A stretch of 64,000 bases of DNA. Source: Ephydatia muelleri (taxonomy: Eukaryota > Porifera > Demospongiae > Spongillida > Spongillidae). Below the pieces are notes generated by a model. That model saw only the letters and a program-made list of their open reading frames with translations, was not told where the DNA came from and made no database searches. Every line of letters starts with the position of its first letter. The stretch's first letter is position 1. Position numbers and translations under genes: made by a program. Location: contig JABACO010000018.1 of assembly GCA_013339895.1 (NCBI GenBank), forward strand, positions 4,883,650-4,947,649, given 5' to 3'. Of this stretch, positions 61,224 to 64,000 are shown piece after piece.

Positions 61224-62835
61224 CTATGTTTTGGCGTTATCCCACAGTCCACTACGTGTGTGGAAGTAGTGCATCAGACCTGGATGTCGTAGCCTGTACA
61301 TCTCAATGCCTTTAGCAACAGTTCTGCATACAGTGGTGATGGTGGGACAGAGGGTGAGGGTGGAGAGAGTGAGGGTGGAGAGAGGTGAGGGTGGAGAGTG
61401 GGTGAGAGTGGAGAGTGGGTGAGGGTGGAGAGTGGGTGAGGGTGGAGAGTGGGTGAGAGTGGAGAGTGGGTGAGGGTGGAGAGTGGGTGAGGGTGGAGAG
61501 TGGGTGAGAGTGGAGAGTGGGTGAGGGTGGAGAGTGGGTGAGGGTGGAGAGTGGGTGAGGTGACATGGACAGAAGGTGAGGGGTGAAGGTGGAGGGGAGA
61601 GGGTGAGGGTGGACAGGGTATGTGTGGAAGAGGGGAAGTGTGGACAGAGGTAAGCACGGAGGATGAGGGTTATAAAAGGGGTAGAAGGTGCAAATATACA
61701 CGCAATGTAAGAGATGAGGTAGCCATAGGTTAAACTCTTTCAACTAACCTGTCTAAGAGCTCCCAATCTTCTCCACCCCACTTTGTTGTGTACTTCACAA
61801 CATCAAATCCACCAACAACAGTCCAGTCAGACTTGTACAAGGCAAAGATGCCATATGTATTATACTCCCAAAAACCTATTTAAAAAAAGAGGCGAATTAC
61901 AATAACTTCATTTCCACCTTCGTTCACAGGGATTCAGACTTATAATACCATTGATATTGATCTCAGTAAAGCCAGGGTCCAGCCTGAAGAACTGAGGAGC
62001 ATACCCCATCTTCCCTTGGACTGTATGCTATGGAGTGAATAGCTGGATCACATGACAACTATATATCAACAATCAGCAAGTCAACTAGGAATGCGTCTCT
62101 TTGCTTTTTAGTGTGTGCAAAAGCCAAGTTGAAGCTAACCATGTTCAATGACCTTGGGGATTTGATGCACAGCTTACCCTTCTGATGTACTCCACATAGC
62201 CCACAGGGAGTGTGAGGTGCATGTCAATGGCCATTACTACACTGTTGGGGTTCTGAGATAAACAAATAAATGGCGAAGTTAATTGCAAAAAAAAGTGTGG
62301 TCTATAAACAGGCCCCTTACTGTTACATAGTCAATTCCAGCCTGCAAACCACCACTTCTTGAGAATGGTCCGCTCTTCTTTATGTACTTCCATCTAGTGA
62401 CCACAGCAAACTGAACAGCCATGGCTCTCTATGGTTGATACCCTACCTCTTAAGGGCGCTGTTCTTCATTATAGACTCCACATCCATATCTTGACTGTCG
62501 TAGTCCACCACCACCAACTCAAAGTGGTCATCATGGGTCTGTGCATATAGCTAGCATCAGGAGAGCAGTTGTAACAGTGTGAGTAGGCATTGGGTGTGGG
62601 CCACTCACATCCTCCAAGTTATTGCAAAGATGCTTGACCCACTCTCCTAGGTTCTTCACTACGAAGGGGAGAGGGTGGGGACAATGACACGACCATAAGA
62701 TATGCCTTTATGCCAAGGTCTCACATGAGACAACGAGGTACACATCTACGTTCGGGGTCCATTGGAAGTTTGAGAGGTGGCAGAGCTTGTTGTCGTTTGG
62801 AAGATACACAAATTCAGACGTGTGGACCAATCCAT
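61224..62835 (-). CDS. B4GALNT3/4-like N-acetylgalactosaminyltransferase, 3' exons
   Basis: Eight exons with matching phases: 62835-62725, 62658-62609, 62538-62447, 62393-62321, 62252-62178, 62027-61949, 61875-61749 and 61323-61224 (TAG at 61224). Six of the seven introns are 53-150 bp; the last (425 bp) holds a minisatellite. Sequence: VDVYLVVSLKNLGEWVKHL; THDDHFELVVVDYDSQDMDV; WKYIKKSGPFSRSGGLQAGI; NPNSVVMAIDMHLTLPVGYV, with D-x-H in the metal-binding DxD position; VQGKMGYAPQFFRLDPGF; FWEYNTYGIFALYKSDW; TTKWGGEDWELLDR, the catalytic GEDWE region; and RHPGLMHYFHTRSGLWD. This is the CHGN-family catalytic domain, adding GalNAc from UDP-GalNAc to GlcNAc or proteoglycan chains in the Golgi. All frames intact, so probably functional. 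Upstream exons with the membrane anchor lie beyond 62840 and were not found. Confidence 0.88.
61340..61565. repeat. 17-bp minisatellite in the last intron
   Basis: Tandem GGTGAGAGTGGAGAGTG / GGTGAGGGTGGAGAGTG units in a roughly alternating pattern, between exons 7 and 8 of the glycosyltransferase gene. The two long minus-strand open frames across it are artefacts. Confidence 0.9.
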
Positions 62836-62839
62836 CTGC

Positions 62840-63240
62840 AAATGGATGTGCATGTTGTGTGAATGATTGAGATGTACACATCAATGGGTGAGCATATAAA
62901 CAGGATAGACATCTCAATAGAGAAACTGGTAAACATTCGTTCTCTACACAGGCCAAAGGTACACAGCACTTGGTTATAATGCCACCTTGATGCATATGCC
63001 CGCTAACCAATTGTCATTTGATTTTTTCTTCGTCATAATGACCTGTCCTATGCTGGAAAGTAAGCTCCACTGGACAGAACTATGTTCAATGCACTGAGAC
63101 TAGAGAACAAAATCCCCCCCAACTCCAGTATTGACTTTCGGGGTACGCGGATTAATTATAGTTCTATATAAAGACCCAGTTTTTCCTTAACAGCAACATG
63201 TGAATTCAGATTCATTATATTCTTTCTGTACATATCGGTT
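62840..63240. other. Upstream of the glycosyltransferase exons
   Basis: No exon convincingly identified. It contains a TATATAAAGACC-like stretch near 63163-63173 on the plus strand that could be chance. Confidence 0.35.
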
Positions 63241-64000
63241 AATATAAAAACTATATGAAACGTTCCATAAGATTTTTACCCTTATGAATTTATATATATA
63301 GCAGCCAATTCACATCGCTATACCTTCTGAACGGTAACCACTACTATGGACTTGCTATTTTAACGCTTCATACCAAACCATTTCTCTGTGTGTAAATATA
63401 TTGCACAAGCACAGTGCTGACATTACGAGGTCCGATATCCCAAGGGGTACTAAACTGCCACATCTTCAAGAAGGTGCGTTCTAATCGCTTGTGTACGTAG
63501 AGGGGTCCTGTCGCTATTGATTTGTTCTGTTTATTAATTTTCACCTTTTCCGTTACGAACATGTCGCTTTGCAAAGTTAATGCACATTTTTCCAGTTGTT
63601 TTGTGCCAAACAATTTGGCAAACCGCTTCCAATTCAATGAAAGCATTGGCACGAATCGAGCAGGAAAATATGCACAGCTGTATCTCGTAACGGATAAAGT
63701 AAAAACAAACAGAAGATATCAATAGCAACAGGACCCACCCCTCTATGTACACATCGAATTTGAAGTGATTTGAACACTGCTACTTGAAGATGTGACGGTT
63801 TTAAGCCCAGGGTATCGAACCTCGTAACGTCGGCAAAATGCTTGTGCAAGACACCAAATTACATTTACACATAGAACAATGGTGCAGTATAAAGCATTGA
63901 AAATAGGACATAAATAGCATTTACCATTCTGAAGATATAGCAATGTGATTTGGATGCTATATACATTAATTCACAAGGGTCCAAATCTCGTCGAAAGTTT
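63240..64000. mobile_element. Long foldback element, diverged second copy
   Basis: Same order of blocks as 49969-50720: ACATTACGAGGTCCGATA (about 63421), GCCACATCTTCAAG, ATTGATTTGTTCTGTTTATT, GTTACGAACATGTCGC, then the inverse series including TCTCGTAACGGATAAAG (about 63683), ACTTGAAGATGTGACGG and CTCGTAACGTCGG. The centre is near 63620. Arms are more diverged than in the first copy, so this is an older insertion. The right end may be cut by the window edge. Confidence 0.8.

Noticed and set aside
61274..61743. HPHPLSTLTHSP repeat ORFs
   Set aside because: They are translations of the minisatellite in the last intron of the glycosyltransferase gene.

Overview
This is a metazoan nuclear window. 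It has GT-AG introns, several only 47-90 bp long, animal-type domain architectures and a heavy load of mobile elements. The mix (an ankyrin-Roco-death-domain gene, a CHGN-family glycosyltransferase with tiny introns, Ginger-like, RLE-type and DUF6589-type elements) fits a sponge or another early-branching invertebrate best. That placement is inference from gene content; no marker gene settles it. I see no rRNA, tRNA or CRISPR.

Layout. 1-11 kb: a decayed gypsy pol fragment, a foldback element, then a Ty3/gypsy element (2240-10929, minus strand) with matching LTRs, a primer-binding site for initiator tRNA-Met and TTTG target duplications. A second transposon sits inside its 5' LTR (6836-10914, ends TGTCACG/CGTGACA, 4-bp duplication GTCC). 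It encodes an intron-containing H2C2/DDE integrase with a GPY/F motif, followed by a Ulp1-like protease and a PHD finger, which is a Ginger-type architecture. 11-24 kb: two divergent copies of an unidentified coiled-coil gene, a 99-bp MITE, a decayed plus-strand gene resembling fungal Plavaka-type transposases, a pyrimidine minisatellite, a TNP2 (CACTA-like) transposase fragment and an RLE-type non-LTR retrotransposon.

25-46 kb: one large minus-strand host gene. Reading 5' to 3' it has a candidate short first exon (46105), seventeen separate 99- or 111-bp exons each encoding one ankyrin repeat, an exon joining a last ankyrin repeat to a P-loop, a Roc/COR exon and a death-domain exon ending at 25147. 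All ankyrin exons are phase 0 and sit in a tandem array of about 0.6-1.1 kb units. The predicted protein is about 1,310 aa, a DAPK1-like ANK-Roc-COR-Death layout without a visible kinase.

46-54 kb: an 18-bp minisatellite, an element with about 130-bp inverted repeats holding an RLE endonuclease fragment, two long foldback elements, a Lys/Glu-rich repeat ORF and another RLE fragment. 54.67-60.66 kb: a 6-kb transposon-like unit with about 190-bp terminal inverted repeats, a perfect 9-bp target duplication (CCCAATTGC), a RecQ-family helicase gene (plus) and a DUF6589-type gene (minus). One RecQ exon has been inverted between GT and CA microsatellites. The MITE at 13.6 kb shares this unit's ends and a 9-bp duplication. 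This unit is the best candidate for an undescribed mobile system. 61-63 kb: the catalytic end of an intact B4GALNT3/4-like glycosyltransferase gene (minus). 63.2-64 kb: a second, diverged copy of the long foldback family.
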